DNA from: an uncultured Treponema sp.
GTDB lineage: Bacteria; Spirochaetota; Spirochaetia; Treponematales; Treponemataceae
Assembly: GCA_938045195.1 (NCBI GenBank)
Contig: CALINC010000115.1
Coordinates: 1-44,520 of the forward strand
Length of the DNA: 44,520 nt
Direction of reading: 5' to 3'
The notes under the pieces are model-generated. The model searched no databases. It was not told where the DNA came from and saw only the letters and a program-made list of their open reading frames with translations. This document shows positions 15,592-24,850 of this stretch, piece after piece. The position numbers and the translations under genes were made by a program. How positions within the stretch are numbered: position 1 is the stretch's first letter; every line of letters begins with the position of its first letter.

Positions 15592-17331
15592 ATGCTTAAA
15601 ATTTTGTCAAAGAGTCTTAGGGAATATGGGCGTACTTCCGTTTTTGCAATTTTACTTACAATGACTGAAGTTGTTTTTGAAATAATTATTCCGACCTGTA
15701 TGTCGTATTTAATTGATTTTGGAATTGAATTGGGAAATATGAATACTGTTTTTAAATATGGAGTGGCTCTTTTGGTGTTTGCTCTTATTCAATTAACTAC
15801 CGGAATTCTATCCTCGATTATGGCTGCAAGGGCAGCCTCCGGTTTTACGGCAAATTTGAGGGAGGATATGTATGCAAAGGTGCAAACTTTTTCTTTTTCA
15901 AACATAGATAAATTTTCAACTTCTTCCATTATAACACGGCTTACAACAGATGTAACCAATGTTCTTAATTCATATCAAATGCTTGTAAAAATTGCAATAC
16001 GTGCACCCGGAATGATGATATTTGCAATGATTGCAGCTTTTAGAATAAGCAAAGAAATATCGGTTATCTTTTTATTTTTGATTCCTTTTTTGGGAAGCGC
16101 ATTATATTTAATTATCCGAAAAGTACATCCTGTATTTAAAAGTGTTTTTAAAACTTATGATACATTAAATAATGTAGTGCAAGAAAATGTGCGCGGTGTG
16201 CGGGCGGTAAAATCGTTTAACAGGCAGGACTACGAAATAAAAAAGTTTAAAAAAATTTCCGAAGCAATTTATAAAGGCTTTTCGAAAGGCGAGCGGTATA
16301 TAACTCTAAATGTTCCGCTTATGCGGCTTTGTATTTATATATGTATGCTTTTAATTTCTTGGCTGGGGGCAAAGGCTATTATTGCAAACGGAAATAATCC
16401 TGAACTCGGTTTAACTACCGGCTCGCTTACCGCATTGTTTTCTTATGCAACGCAAATAATGATGAGCTTAATGATGTTGTCGATGGTTTTTGTTATGATT
16501 ACTATTTCCCGTTCTTCTGCCGAACGTATTGCGGAAATATTACGCGAAAATCCGCAGATACAAAATCCGGACAATCCTGTTATGAATGTAGAAAACGGAG
16601 AGATTATTTTTAAGCATGTAGATTTTGTTTATAGCAAAGAAGCATCAAAAAAAGTTATTGATAATGCGGACTTGTGTATCCGCTCAGGAGAAACCGTCGG
16701 GATTATAGGCGGTACGGGGTCTTCTAAAACTTCTTTTGTACAGTTAATTCCAAGATTATATGATGTTACTTCAGGTTCGGTATGCGTCGGCGGCATTGAT
16801 GTAAAAAAATATGATTTACATGTTTTGCGTAATGCCATCGCTTTTGTTTTGCAAAAAAATGAATTATTTTCCGGCACGGTAAAAGATAATTTAAAATGGG
16901 GAAATGAATATGCAAGCGATGAAGAAATTAAAGAAGCATGCCGCCTTGCTTGCGCCTCTGAATTTATTGAGACTATGCCGCAAGGCTATGATTCTTATAT
17001 TGAACAAGGCGGAACAAATGTTTCGGGCGGACAAAAACAAAGGCTTTGTATTGCAAGAGCCTTGCTTAAAAAACCTAAGATTTTAATTTTAGACGACTCG
17101 ACCAGCGCAGTTGATTCAAAAACCGATGCACTAATTCAAAAGTCATTTAAAGAATTCATTCCTCAAACTACAAAGATAATTATTGCTCAAAGAATTTCTT
17201 CAGTACGGCATGCAGATAAAATTATCGTGTTTGACGGCGGTAAAATTATGAATATGGGAACTCATGAGGAACTTTTAAAAGTAAGCTCAATTTATAAAGA
17301 AGTTTTTGAAACACAACAAAAAGGAAATTAA
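15592..17331 (+). CDS. Heterodimeric ABC exporter, subunit with degenerate site
   Basis: A 579-residue half transporter: six membrane segments in residues 15-310 and an ATPase domain in 340-579. Walker A is IIGGTGSSKTS (about 368), the Q-loop is FVLQKNELFSGTV, and the signature VSGGQKQR is intact. However, Walker B reads ILILDDSTSAVD, with Asp in place of the catalytic Glu, and the switch histidine is Gln (IAQRISSV). These two changes mark the degenerate partner in heterodimeric exporters such as TM287/288, LmrCD and BmrCD. It is followed after three bases by its normal partner, so the two form one complex in the inner membrane. Likely roles are multidrug or lipid export. RBS AAGGGA; promoter and hairpin lie upstream. 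Confidence 0.88.
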   Translation: MLKILSKSLREYGRTSVFAILLTMTEVVFEIIIPTCMSYLIDFGIELGNMNTVFKYGVALLVFALIQLTTGILSSIMAARAASGFTANLREDMYAKVQTFSFSNIDKFSTSSIITRLTTDVTNVLNSYQMLVKIAIRAPGMMIFAMIAAFRISKEISVIFLFLIPFLGSALYLIIRKVHPVFKSVFKTYDTLNNVVQENVRGVRAVKSFNRQDYEIKKFKKISEAIYKGFSKGERYITLNVPLMRLCIYICMLLISWLGAKAIIANGNNPELGLTTGSLTALFSYATQIMMSLMMLSMVFVMITISRSSAERIAEILRENPQIQNPDNPVMNVENGEIIFKHVDFVYSKEASKKVIDNADLCIRSGETVGIIGGTGSSKTSFVQLIPRLYDVTSGSVCVGGIDVKKYDLHVLRNAIAFVLQKNELFSGTVKDNLKWGNEYASDEEIKEACRLACASEFIETMPQGYDSYIEQGGTNVSGGQKQRLCIARALLKKPKILILDDSTSAVDSKTDALIQKSFKEFIPQTTKIIIAQRISSVRHADKIIVFDGGKIMNMGTHEELLKVSSIYKEVFETQQKGN

Positions 17332-17334
17332 TAT

Positions 17335-19215
17335 ATGGATAAAATTTATATGCCGGCTGTAAAACGGCTTTTTTCATATTTAAAAAAATATAAGGCGGTT
17401 TTAGTGATTGTTACAATATGTATTCTTATAAGTTCCGCCGCCTCAGCAGCTTCTTCGATTTTTTTGCAAGTACTTATAGATGATTATATTGTACCGCTGC
17501 TTGCAGAAACAAATCCCGTATTTGCAGGACTATTAAAAGCACTCATAGTAATTGCAATTATTTATTTTATTGGTGTAATTACTGCATGGATTTACAGCCG
17601 CTTAATGATAAATGTTGCACAAAAAACTTTAAAAAATATCCGTGACGAAATGTTTGCAAAAATGCAGACATTTCCGCTTAAGTTTTTTGATAGCCATACA
17701 TACGGCGATATAATGAGCCGTTACACAAATGATACCGATACATTACGGCAAATGATTACACAATCAATGCCGCAGTTGGTTTCTTCATTGTGTACTATAT
17801 TTACGGTCTTTTTTGCAATGTTATATCAAAGTATTTATCTGACTGCGATAGTTTTGGGTTCAATATTTTCAATATTAAAAGTGATAAAATTTATTGCAAA
17901 AAAAAGCGGATATTATTTTATGCAGAAACAAGAAACGCTCGGCAGTTTAAACGGTTTTGTCGAAGAAATGATTAATGCTCAAAAAGTAATAAAAGTTTTT
18001 TGTAAAGAAGAATCCGTAAAAAAAACTTTTAAAGAAAAAAATAAAGCATGGCAGGAAAGCGTATTAAAAGCAAATGCCTATGCAAGTATCATAATGCCGT
18101 TTATGAATGCACTCGGTTATTTCCAATATGTAATTGTAGCCCTCGTAGGTGCATGGTTTGCAATTTCTCAAACAAATAACTTGACCATTATGGGAATGAA
18201 TAAACTGACGCTTGGCGCAATTGCGTCTTTTTTAACACTTTCAAGAAATTTCACGAATCCTATTTCGCAATTATCCAATCAGCTTAATTCCGTGATAAAT
18301 GCAGTGGCAGGAGCTTCCAGAATTTTCAATTTAATGGATGAGCAAAGCGAGAACGATGCCGGTCAAGTCAGTTTGGTTAATGTCAAAGAGGACGGGAACA
18401 TGTTAATCGAAGTAAAAGAAAGAACCGGACTTTGGGCATGGAAAGAAATTAAAGATGACGGAAGTATTTTATTTACTCGCCTTGCAGGTGATGTTATTTT
18501 TGAACATGTAGATTTCGGATATAGCAAAGAAAAAACCGTGCTGCATGATATTAATTTATATGCACATCAAGGACAGAAGGTCGCTTTTGTCGGTGCAACC
18601 GGTGCCGGAAAAACGACAATTGCAAATTTAATAAACCGCTTTTACGATATAGATAAAGGTAAAATTACCTATGACGGAATTGAAATAAATAATATTAAAA
18701 AAGAAGATTTGCGCCGCTCTTTAGGAATTGTTTTGCAGGAAGTTAATTTATTTACAGGAACAATTATGGAGAATATCCGTTACGGTAATTTAGACGCTGC
18801 AGATGAGGAATGTATTGAAGCTGCAAAACTTGCAAATGCGCATAATTTTATTATGATGCTTCCCAAAGGGTATGATACCGTTATTGAAAGCAATAAAAAT
18901 TCGCTTTCGCAAGGACAGCGGCAGCTTCTTTCAATAGCACGAGCAGCGGTTTCAAACCCTCCCGTTATGATTTTAGACGAAGCAACTTCTTCAATCGATA
19001 CAAGAACCGAAGCCCTTATTCAAAAAGGGATGGATAGACTTATGGAAGGTAGGACGGTTTTTATAATTGCACACAGACTATCTACCGTTATGAATTCGGA
19101 TGTAATTATGGTTTTGGATAAAGGTCAAATTATCGAGCGCGGAACGCATGAAAGTTTAATTGCAAAACAAGGAACTTATTATAAACTTTACACAGGAGCG
19201 TTTGAATTGGAGTAG
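17335..19215 (+). CDS. Heterodimeric ABC exporter, catalytically competent subunit
   Basis: A 626-residue half transporter pairing with the gene before it. The membrane domain covers about residues 15-320. A family-typical insertion (LIEVKERTGLWAWKEIKDDG) lies between it and the ATPase domain. The ATPase domain has Walker A VGATGAGKTT (about 419), Q-loop IVLQEVNLFTGTI, signature LSQGQRQLL, Walker B VMILDEATSSID with the catalytic Glu, and switch histidine IAHRLSTV. Together with the degenerate partner this gives one hydrolysing site, as in BmrCD/LmrCD-type exporters. The beta-propeller/HEAT gene starts eight bases after the stop and may be cotranscribed. The substrate cannot be read from sequence. 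Confidence 0.9.
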   Translation: MDKIYMPAVKRLFSYLKKYKAVLVIVTICILISSAASAASSIFLQVLIDDYIVPLLAETNPVFAGLLKALIVIAIIYFIGVITAWIYSRLMINVAQKTLKNIRDEMFAKMQTFPLKFFDSHTYGDIMSRYTNDTDTLRQMITQSMPQLVSSLCTIFTVFFAMLYQSIYLTAIVLGSIFSILKVIKFIAKKSGYYFMQKQETLGSLNGFVEEMINAQKVIKVFCKEESVKKTFKEKNKAWQESVLKANAYASIIMPFMNALGYFQYVIVALVGAWFAISQTNNLTIMGMNKLTLGAIASFLTLSRNFTNPISQLSNQLNSVINAVAGASRIFNLMDEQSENDAGQVSLVNVKEDGNMLIEVKERTGLWAWKEIKDDGSILFTRLAGDVIFEHVDFGYSKEKTVLHDINLYAHQGQKVAFVGATGAGKTTIANLINRFYDIDKGKITYDGIEINNIKKEDLRRSLGIVLQEVNLFTGTIMENIRYGNLDAADEECIEAAKLANAHNFIMMLPKGYDTVIESNKNSLSQGQRQLLSIARAAVSNPPVMILDEATSSIDTRTEALIQKGMDRLMEGRTVFIIAHRLSTVMNSDVIMVLDKGQIIERGTHESLIAKQGTYYKLYTGAFELE

Positions 19216-19222
19216 GGGAGAA

Positions 19223-20875
19223 ATGAAAAAAAAATACATAAGAAATATTTTTCTATTATTTTTTTTCAATATCTTTATGAATTTGTATGGGCAAAGTCTT
19301 GATGCGTATTGGACCCTGGTTATTGCAGGAAAAAATATAAGCACACCTGTTTTTTGGCGCGGAAATATTTATACCGCAGGCGAAGACCGTGCTTTAACTT
19401 GTATTACTTCGCGTGGAAAATTTTTATGGCGGAGAAATACGGAAGAATTTCCCGGCACATTTTTATCGGTTTCAAATTCGGGACTTGTGTATCTTGTTAC
19501 CGCAAAAGGAAATCTTGAAGTTTTTTCTTCGCAAGGTTTTCCCGTATGGAAATACCGGTTTGATGAAAAACCTATTTTTCCCGTATTTACTGCCCGCGAC
19601 GGCAGATGTTTTATCATTCAAAGTAAACGTATTATTTGTCTTACTGCTTCGGGAAAATTAAAATGGAATTTATCTCTTGCTTCTACACCTGTTGTTCCGC
19701 CGGCAGAAACCGGATCAAAAGATATTGTTTTAATTTCTGCAGCAGGTGATTTTTTGCGTATTTCAATTTTCGGTGAAATTATAGAACAACGCCGTTTAAA
19801 GAAAACCGTTTCTGCCGTAGGCGAAGCCCCTGACGGTTATGTATTGGCTTGTACGGACGGTTCAATTTCTTATTATAAAACTGCCGGAGGCTCCGAAAGT
19901 ATTTGGCAATTTTCAGAACAAGAAATTTGTAAACGTATTTTTTATAAAAACGGAAAAGTTTTATATATGTTTGAAAACGGGAAAGTTATTTTTAAAACAC
20001 TTGAAACAAACGAAATTATTTGGCAAATACAATTACAAACTTCTTTTTCACAAGGAGCTGAATGTTTTGCAGATAATAATGAGTTTAACATAACTGCAAA
20101 AGGATACGGCTGCACCATTACCGATTTAGGAAAGATTAAATGGGAAAAACAAATCTCTGAAAAAACTTTTTTCCCAATTATAACAGAGAACGGTCTTTTA
20201 ATAGGAATTACAAAAGAATTTTTAAACGCATATAGAGTTGAAACAAAGCTATTGAGACGCGGTTCAAATAAAACTGAAGTTGAAAATTTTTATTCTATAA
20301 TTGATGAAAAACAAGAAAACGCTTCTCAAGAAAAATTGCCTTTTTTTATAGAATATTCTACAACTGCCGAGCTTTTAGATTTAATTTCCGAAGAAATTAA
20401 ATTAGGAACGGTAGCTGAAAAAGAACCCCGTTATGCAATGCAGTTAAAAACTATTTTGCAAAATAAAAGAAAAGCCTCATATTTTTCACAAGAATTTATG
20501 CCGCTTGATAGGGCCCGCGCTGCCGAGCTTTTGGGTAAACTCGGCTCTTATGAGTACCGCTCTATTTTACTTGACGAAATAAACTCCGGAAACGATTCTT
20601 CCGTAAATGCAGGAATTTTACGCGGTCTTGAAAGCCTCGCCTATGATTCTGACGGAAAAACAATTGCGGGAATCGATTTTATCATTCAAAGTACCCGCTA
20701 TCACGACACTGAAACTATGAAAGCCGCTTGCGATTGTCTTGCTGCATTGATAAAATCCGGAAATAATGAAACTGCAAAAAAGGCAATTAGCTTATTATTT
20801 TCAATAAGTACCGGTAAATATTCAAATTTAATTCAAAATTATGCACAACAGAAAATTAAAGAAATCGGTAAATAA
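19223..20875 (+). CDS. Exported PQQ-type beta-propeller protein with HEAT repeats
   Basis: A 550-residue protein from ATG 19223, which has AGGGGAG just upstream and begins with a signal peptide (MKKKYIRNIFLLFFF...NLYGQS). Residues about 35-350 contain repeated blades with the 'G.l.W' pattern of PQQ-like propellers: TSRGKFLWRRN, SSQGFPVWKYRF, TASGKLKWNLS, TDLGKIKWEKQ. Residues about 400-550 are helical and look like HEAT or armadillo repeats (DRARAAELLGKLGSYEYRS, SVNAGILRGLESLA). An alternative in-frame start at 19160 would overlap the ABC gene and remove the signal peptide from the N-terminus, so it is rejected. It is probably a periplasmic scaffold, in the style of BamB, but its role is unknown. 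Confidence 0.75.
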   Translation: MKKKYIRNIFLLFFFNIFMNLYGQSLDAYWTLVIAGKNISTPVFWRGNIYTAGEDRALTCITSRGKFLWRRNTEEFPGTFLSVSNSGLVYLVTAKGNLEVFSSQGFPVWKYRFDEKPIFPVFTARDGRCFIIQSKRIICLTASGKLKWNLSLASTPVVPPAETGSKDIVLISAAGDFLRISIFGEIIEQRRLKKTVSAVGEAPDGYVLACTDGSISYYKTAGGSESIWQFSEQEICKRIFYKNGKVLYMFENGKVIFKTLETNEIIWQIQLQTSFSQGAECFADNNEFNITAKGYGCTITDLGKIKWEKQISEKTFFPIITENGLLIGITKEFLNAYRVETKLLRRGSNKTEVENFYSIIDEKQENASQEKLPFFIEYSTTAELLDLISEEIKLGTVAEKEPRYAMQLKTILQNKRKASYFSQEFMPLDRARAAELLGKLGSYEYRSILLDEINSGNDSSVNAGILRGLESLAYDSDGKTIAGIDFIIQSTRYHDTETMKAACDCLAALIKSGNNETAKKAISLLFSISTGKYSNLIQNYAQQKIKEIGK

Positions 20876-20943
20876 AGATGTATGTTTTTTTATAGAACAA
20901 AACCGAAAGACTTTTGATATTTCCTACAAAAACTCTTATGTAA

Positions 20944-20982
20944 GAGAATAGGAATTCCCGCAAATGTGAAATTCCTATTCTC
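20944..20982. other. 13-bp stem hairpin in spacer
   Basis: GAGAATAGGAATT (20944-20956) and AATTCCTATTCTC (20970-20982) are perfect inverted repeats around a 13-base loop. No T tract follows directly. A smaller hairpin, CTCTTA/TAAGAG (20933-20946), shares its last three bases, so only one of the two can form. It lies between the HEAT gene and brnQ and may end transcription or process RNA. Confidence 0.5.
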
Positions 20983-21016
20983 CTTTGCTTACCTACTTTA
21001 TTTTTTTTTTTGAGTA

Positions 21017-21025
21017 TGATATAAT
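21017..21025 (+). promoter_or_regulatory. Extended -10 promoter of brnQ operon
   Basis: TGATATAAT is a perfect extended -10 element, preceded by an A/T-rich stretch (T11) instead of a clear -35. It lies 45 bases before the brnQ start. Confidence 0.55.
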
Positions 21026-21036
21026 TAAATATTGTT

Positions 21037-21054
21037 TTAAACGAAAACGTTTAA
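21037..21054 (+). promoter_or_regulatory. Operator-like inverted repeat in brnQ leader
   Basis: TTAAACG-AAAA-CGTTTAA is a perfect 7-bp inverted repeat. It sits 12 bases after the -10 element, that is, over or just after the expected transcription start, and before GAGG. This is a typical position for a repressor operator. It could also act as a small RNA hairpin. Confidence 0.5.
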
Positions 21055-21070
21055 TGTGAGGATTATTAAA

Positions 21071-22453
21071 ATGAATAAAAAAATAGGGGATATAGTCGTT
21101 ATCGGTTTTGCCTTGTTTGCAATGTTTTTAGGTGCCGGAAATTTAATTTTTCCGCCTACTTTAGGACACCTTTCCGGAACAAAATGGTTTTTTGCACTTT
21201 TGGGATTTTTAGTAACCGGCGTAGGAATGCCTGTTTTAGGCATTATTTCTATGGGAAAATGCGGCGGGCAGCTTTCGAATTTTACTAAAAATATTAACAG
21301 CATATTCGGCACTTTCTTTATTATTTTTGTTATGCTGATAATAGGCCCCCTATTTGCCATTCCGCGAACTGCTGCAACTACGTATGAAATTGCAATTAAA
21401 CCTATGAATTTAGGAATAAGTTCTATTTTTTCTTCATTTATATTTTTTGCAATAACGTTATTTTTTGTATTAACACCGAATAATGTTATTGACCGCGTCG
21501 GTAAATTTTTAACTCCTGCTCTTATCTTAGTATTGGCATTATTGGTTATTAAAGGAATAATTACGCCGATAGACAAACCCGTTTCTCCCGTTATCGATAA
21601 TATATTCTTACGCGGCTTTAAAGAAGGGTATCAAACTATGGACGCTTTAGGTTCTATGATTTTGGCGACTATAGTTATTTCGGGTATAACCGCAAAAGGT
21701 TATACGGGTAAAAAAGATCTTTTAAAAATGACCGTATATACGGGGCTTTTGGCTTGTTTAGGGCTTGGACTTGTTTACGGCGGACTCGTTTATGTCGGAG
21801 CGACAGGAAGCGGTGTTCTTCCTGAAGACCTTTCCCGAACTGAAATTGTAGTAAAATCAAGCGAACTGCTTTGGGGAAATGCGGGAAGAATTGTTCTCGG
21901 TCTTGCTATCGGTTTGGCTTGTCTTACAACCTCAATCGGCTTAACTGCTACGGCAGGAGAATATTTTTCAAATAGATTTAAGGACGATATTAGCTATAGG
22001 GCTACCGTAATAATTATTTGTGTAGTCAGTTTTTTCCTTTCAAATTTTGGTGTGGATAATATTATTTCTATAGCGGGGCCTATTCTTGAGGTTGTTTATC
22101 CTGTAGCCATTGTTCTTATAATTTTGAATTTATTTGTAGATTATATTCCGAATAAATATTTTTACAGCGGTGCCGTTATCGGTACTCTTTGTATAAGCAT
22201 TTTGCAGGGGCTTATTGCAGCAAAAGAACTTATAAATACACTTCTTATTAAAATAGGGGGAACTTCTATGAACCCTGAAACGCTTAGTTTTAACACAACA
22301 ATTAAGGTCTTAAAAGCACTTCCGTTTGAGGGTATCGGCTTTCCATGGCTTTTGCCGGCAATAGGAATGTCTTTATTGTTCGGTTTCGGTTATATTCTTT
22401 TTGAAACAACAAAAAAATCTCCTACAATAAAAAGTAAAAAGGATAATAAGTAA
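21071..22453 (+). CDS. brnQ: Branched-chain amino acid transporter BrnQ
   Basis: A 460-residue membrane protein with about 12 hydrophobic segments. The N-terminus shows the LIVCS family signature: GFALFAMFLGAGNLIFPPTLG, with LGAGNLIFPP in the first helix, then GPLFAIPRTAATTYEI. These are Na+ or H+ symporters that import Leu, Ile and Val through the inner membrane. ATG 21071 is preferred over GTG 21056 because GAGG at 21057-21060 would serve ATG and lies inside the longer frame. The stop codon shares a base with the start of the bactofilin gene, so the two are translationally coupled. The inverted repeat in the leader suggests repression, perhaps by amino acid supply (inference). Confidence 0.93.
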   Translation: MNKKIGDIVVIGFALFAMFLGAGNLIFPPTLGHLSGTKWFFALLGFLVTGVGMPVLGIISMGKCGGQLSNFTKNINSIFGTFFIIFVMLIIGPLFAIPRTAATTYEIAIKPMNLGISSIFSSFIFFAITLFFVLTPNNVIDRVGKFLTPALILVLALLVIKGIITPIDKPVSPVIDNIFLRGFKEGYQTMDALGSMILATIVISGITAKGYTGKKDLLKMTVYTGLLACLGLGLVYGGLVYVGATGSGVLPEDLSRTEIVVKSSELLWGNAGRIVLGLAIGLACLTTSIGLTATAGEYFSNRFKDDISYRATVIIICVVSFFLSNFGVDNIISIAGPILEVVYPVAIVLIILNLFVDYIPNKYFYSGAVIGTLCISILQGLIAAKELINTLLIKIGGTSMNPETLSFNTTIKVLKALPFEGIGFPWLLPAIGMSLLFGFGYILFETTKKSPTIKSKKDNK

Positions 22454-22830
22454 TGGCCGAAATCGAAAAAATAGATTTATTGGATTTGGATGAAGAAGAT
22501 TATGACACTGTCCTTGAGCCTGACATTTATTTTACAGGCAGAATAGAATGTTGTAAACCTTTTATGATAAAAGGACATGTCGATGGACAGCTTTTTTCTT
22601 CAAGCGATGTTACCGTAGATGAAAATTCTGTTGTAAAAGCGGATATTCGGGCAGACAGGGTAGTTATAAAAGGTTCCGTTGAAGGCAATGTTGCCGCCGA
22701 TACTATGGTTCATGTTTTTTCATGCGGAAAACTCATCGGAGATGTAACGGCTCCTGAAGTTGTCCTTGAAAGCGGCTGTGTTTTTAACGGTATTTGTACT
22801 ATGACAAAGGACTCGCAAATTGGTAGATAG
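22453..22830 (+). CDS. Bactofilin (polymer-forming cytoskeletal protein)
   Basis: A 125-residue protein made almost entirely of the bactofilin right-handed beta-helix: IECCKPFMIKGHVDGQLFSS, VTVDENSVVKADIRADRVVIKG, SVEGNVAADTMVHVF, GKLIGDVTAPEVVLESG, each turn with the alternating small/hydrophobic pattern. Short charged tails flank the core. Bactofilins self-assemble into filaments without nucleotide and help determine shape or place envelope enzymes. In spirochaetes a role in cell-body shape is plausible. The start overlaps the brnQ stop by one base and the gene overlaps the next one by 11 bases. The linkage to a transporter gene is unusual but may only reflect a long operon. Confidence 0.9.
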   Translation: MAEIEKIDLLDLDEEDYDTVLEPDIYFTGRIECCKPFMIKGHVDGQLFSSSDVTVDENSVVKADIRADRVVIKGSVEGNVAADTMVHVFSCGKLIGDVTAPEVVLESGCVFNGICTMTKDSQIGR

Positions 22831-23461
22831 TCTTTTTAAAACTAATTTAAAAAAACTACAATCCGCTTTTTTTATTCTCACACTTTCCGCCTCCGTATTT
22901 GCCCAAACCAAACCCGATGCTCTGGTTTTATATAAACAAGGCAAATATGCCGAAGCGGTTGCCGTTTGCGAGAATGAAATAAAAGCAAACCCCTCTAATT
23001 TAGACAGCTATGTCGTTATAACATGGGCATTGCTTGCAGACAAGCAGTATGACAGGGCGTATACGATTGCCGACAAGGGCAGAAAAATAGCACAAAGCGA
23101 CCCCCGTTTAATAGAAACCCAGGCGGAAGCATGTTATAATCTAGGTAAAAATGCCGAAGCTCTAAAATTGTTTCAAGACTATATTTCTTATGCACCCAAC
23201 GGAATCCGTATTCCGTCTTCATATTATTTTATGGGTGAAATATATTTACGTATGGCACAATATCAGCATGCCGATATTGCTTTTTCCGTTGCCGTTATTT
23301 TGGATGCATATAATAGTTTTTGGTGGGTTAGGTTAGGATATGCCCGCGAGCAAATGAAAGATTACCGCTATTCTCTAGAGGCTTATGATAAAGCACTCAG
23401 CTTAAATAAAAATAATGTCGATGCTCAAAAGGGAAGAGAGCGAGTTTTAAAGCATTTTTAA
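22820..23461 (+). CDS. Exported TPR protein
   Basis: A 213-residue protein with TTG start at 22820, supported by AAAGGA at 22806-22811, which lies inside the bactofilin gene. Residues 1-29 form a signal peptide (FFILTLSASVFAQT). The remainder consists of tetratricopeptide repeats: ALVLYKQGKYAEAVAVCENE, CYNLGKNAEALKLFQDYI, YYFMGEIYLRMAQYQHADIA and YSLEAYDKALSLNKNNVDA. It is probably periplasmic and serves protein-protein contacts. It overlaps the bactofilin gene by 11 bases and precedes mtaB by three, so it is part of the same operon. A functional link with bactofilin filaments would be interesting but is not shown. Confidence 0.8.
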   Translation: MVDSLFKTNLKKLQSAFFILTLSASVFAQTKPDALVLYKQGKYAEAVAVCENEIKANPSNLDSYVVITWALLADKQYDRAYTIADKGRKIAQSDPRLIETQAEACYNLGKNAEALKLFQDYISYAPNGIRIPSSYYFMGEIYLRMAQYQHADIAFSVAVILDAYNSFWWVRLGYAREQMKDYRYSLEAYDKALSLNKNNVDAQKGRERVLKHF

Positions 23462-23464
23462 AAT

Positions 23465-24850
23465 ATGAACATTCCTTTTTCGGTAAGAATAGAAACCTTA
23501 GGATGCCGTTTAAATCAAGTTGAATCGGAAGCCCTTGCCGTTCGTTTTTCGGAAGCCGGTTTTACAGTGTATCCGTCCGGTAAAAGCTGTCCCATAAGGC
23601 TTTGTATTGTAAATACCTGTACGGTTACCGGCAAGGCAGAACAAAAAGCCCGCAGGTTAATTAGGCTTTTGCTTAAAGCACATACTGAAGCCGTTATCCT
23701 TGTTACAGGCTGTTATGCCGAACTTGAAGCCGAAACAATCGAAAAAATTAACTGCCGTATTATAGCGTTTTCAGGAAAGAAAAAAGATGAACTTTATGAA
23801 TTTGCCGGCTTTATTAAATCTGCTTTTGCAGATAAAGCTGAAGAAAATATAAATGTTGAAGCCGTTAAAAATATCATTTTGCAGTTTAGAAATAAAATTT
23901 ATTCCGAAAAAAATACACAACTCAATGCGGATACCATGTTTAAATTAAGTGCCCCCGTTTTTTTATTTCATTCGAGAGCAAGTTTGAAAGTTCAAGACGG
24001 CTGCAACAATGCATGCTCTTATTGCAGAATACGGCTTGCTCGGGGAAAAGCTGTTTCTCTTCCTGCAGAAGAAGCCGTACGCAGAATTCGTCAAATTGAA
24101 CAAAATGGTGCTTGCGAAGTTGTATTAAGCGGTGTCAATCTTTCCCAATATTGGGATAAACAAACCGGAACTTTTGCCGACTTACTTTTACTCCTTTTGC
24201 AAAATACGGAACATATACGTATCCGTATTTCAAGTTTATACCCTGAATGTATAGATAATGCAATTTTGCCGGTTTTAAAAGACAAAAGAATTTGCCCGCA
24301 TTTTCATCTTTCAATTCAATCCGGAAGCGACACAATTTTAAAAGCGATGAACAGGCAATATTGCAGAGCCGATATTGTGCAGGCAGTACAGTCTTTGCGG
24401 GAAGTAAAAGATAATCCGTTTATAGGCTGTGATATTATTACCGGTTTTCCTTCCGAATCTGAGGAAGATTTTGAGCAATCATTTTCTTTATGCAGCGAGT
24501 TAAAAATTCCGGGAATTCATGTGTTTCCATTTTCCGCCCGGCAGGGAACAAAGGCTTTTGTAATGAAAGCAAAAATACCTGAACGAGAATCCGGTATAAG
24601 AGCTCAGCGGCTTTCAGCCTTATCAAAAAAAAATTATGTGGAATATCTTTCTTTATGCAATGGAAAAGTTTTTTTTGCGGTAGTCGAAAAACCGGTAAAA
24701 AACCGGAGTTTAGAAGTTGTAACCGAAAACTACCTTTCACTCCCTTTAAAAACTGAAAATTCTGCCGATACCTATGCAGGTGGGGAGGGCGTTTTTGTGA
24801 AGATAAACGGTACTTCTGCACAGCTTGAGATTTTACCCCCTTTATGGTAG
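23465..24850 (+). CDS. mtaB: tRNA t6A37 methylthiotransferase MtaB
   Basis: A 461-residue radical-SAM enzyme of the MiaB/RimO/MtaB group that converts t6A37 to ms2t6A37 in tRNAs reading ANN codons. The N-terminal UPF0004 domain carries the three auxiliary-cluster cysteines: LGCRLNQVE (C14), NTCTVTGKAEQKARR (C52) and VTGCYAE (C83). The radical-SAM cluster is CNNACSYC (C180, C184, C187). The 'NTCTVT...KAEQK' pattern and LGCRLNQ favour MtaB over MiaB. A TRAM-like tail covers the last 65 residues. The start ATG 23465 is three bases after the TPR gene and has no obvious Shine-Dalgarno, suggesting coupling. A promoter for the next gene lies inside its 3' end. Confidence 0.9.
   Translation: MNIPFSVRIETLGCRLNQVESEALAVRFSEAGFTVYPSGKSCPIRLCIVNTCTVTGKAEQKARRLIRLLLKAHTEAVILVTGCYAELEAETIEKINCRIIAFSGKKKDELYEFAGFIKSAFADKAEENINVEAVKNIILQFRNKIYSEKNTQLNADTMFKLSAPVFLFHSRASLKVQDGCNNACSYCRIRLARGKAVSLPAEEAVRRIRQIEQNGACEVVLSGVNLSQYWDKQTGTFADLLLLLLQNTEHIRIRISSLYPECIDNAILPVLKDKRICPHFHLSIQSGSDTILKAMNRQYCRADIVQAVQSLREVKDNPFIGCDIITGFPSESEEDFEQSFSLCSELKIPGIHVFPFSARQGTKAFVMKAKIPERESGIRAQRLSALSKKNYVEYLSLCNGKVFFAVVEKPVKNRSLEVVTENYLSLPLKTENSADTYAGGEGVFVKINGTSAQLEILPPLW

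Noticed and set aside
15592..17331. First exporter subunit as a decayed gene because of its missing catalytic Glu and His
   Set aside because: The D/Q substitution pattern is the normal feature of the degenerate chain in heterodimeric exporters, and the frame is intact.
19160..19222. Upstream extension of the beta-propeller gene
   Set aside because: It lies within the ABC gene, lacks a ribosome site and would bury the signal peptide; ATG 19223 has AGGGGAG.
24438..24821. Minus-strand open frame of 127 codons inside mtaB
   Set aside because: It is a shadow of the strongly supported MtaB frame; no ribosome site or family features.
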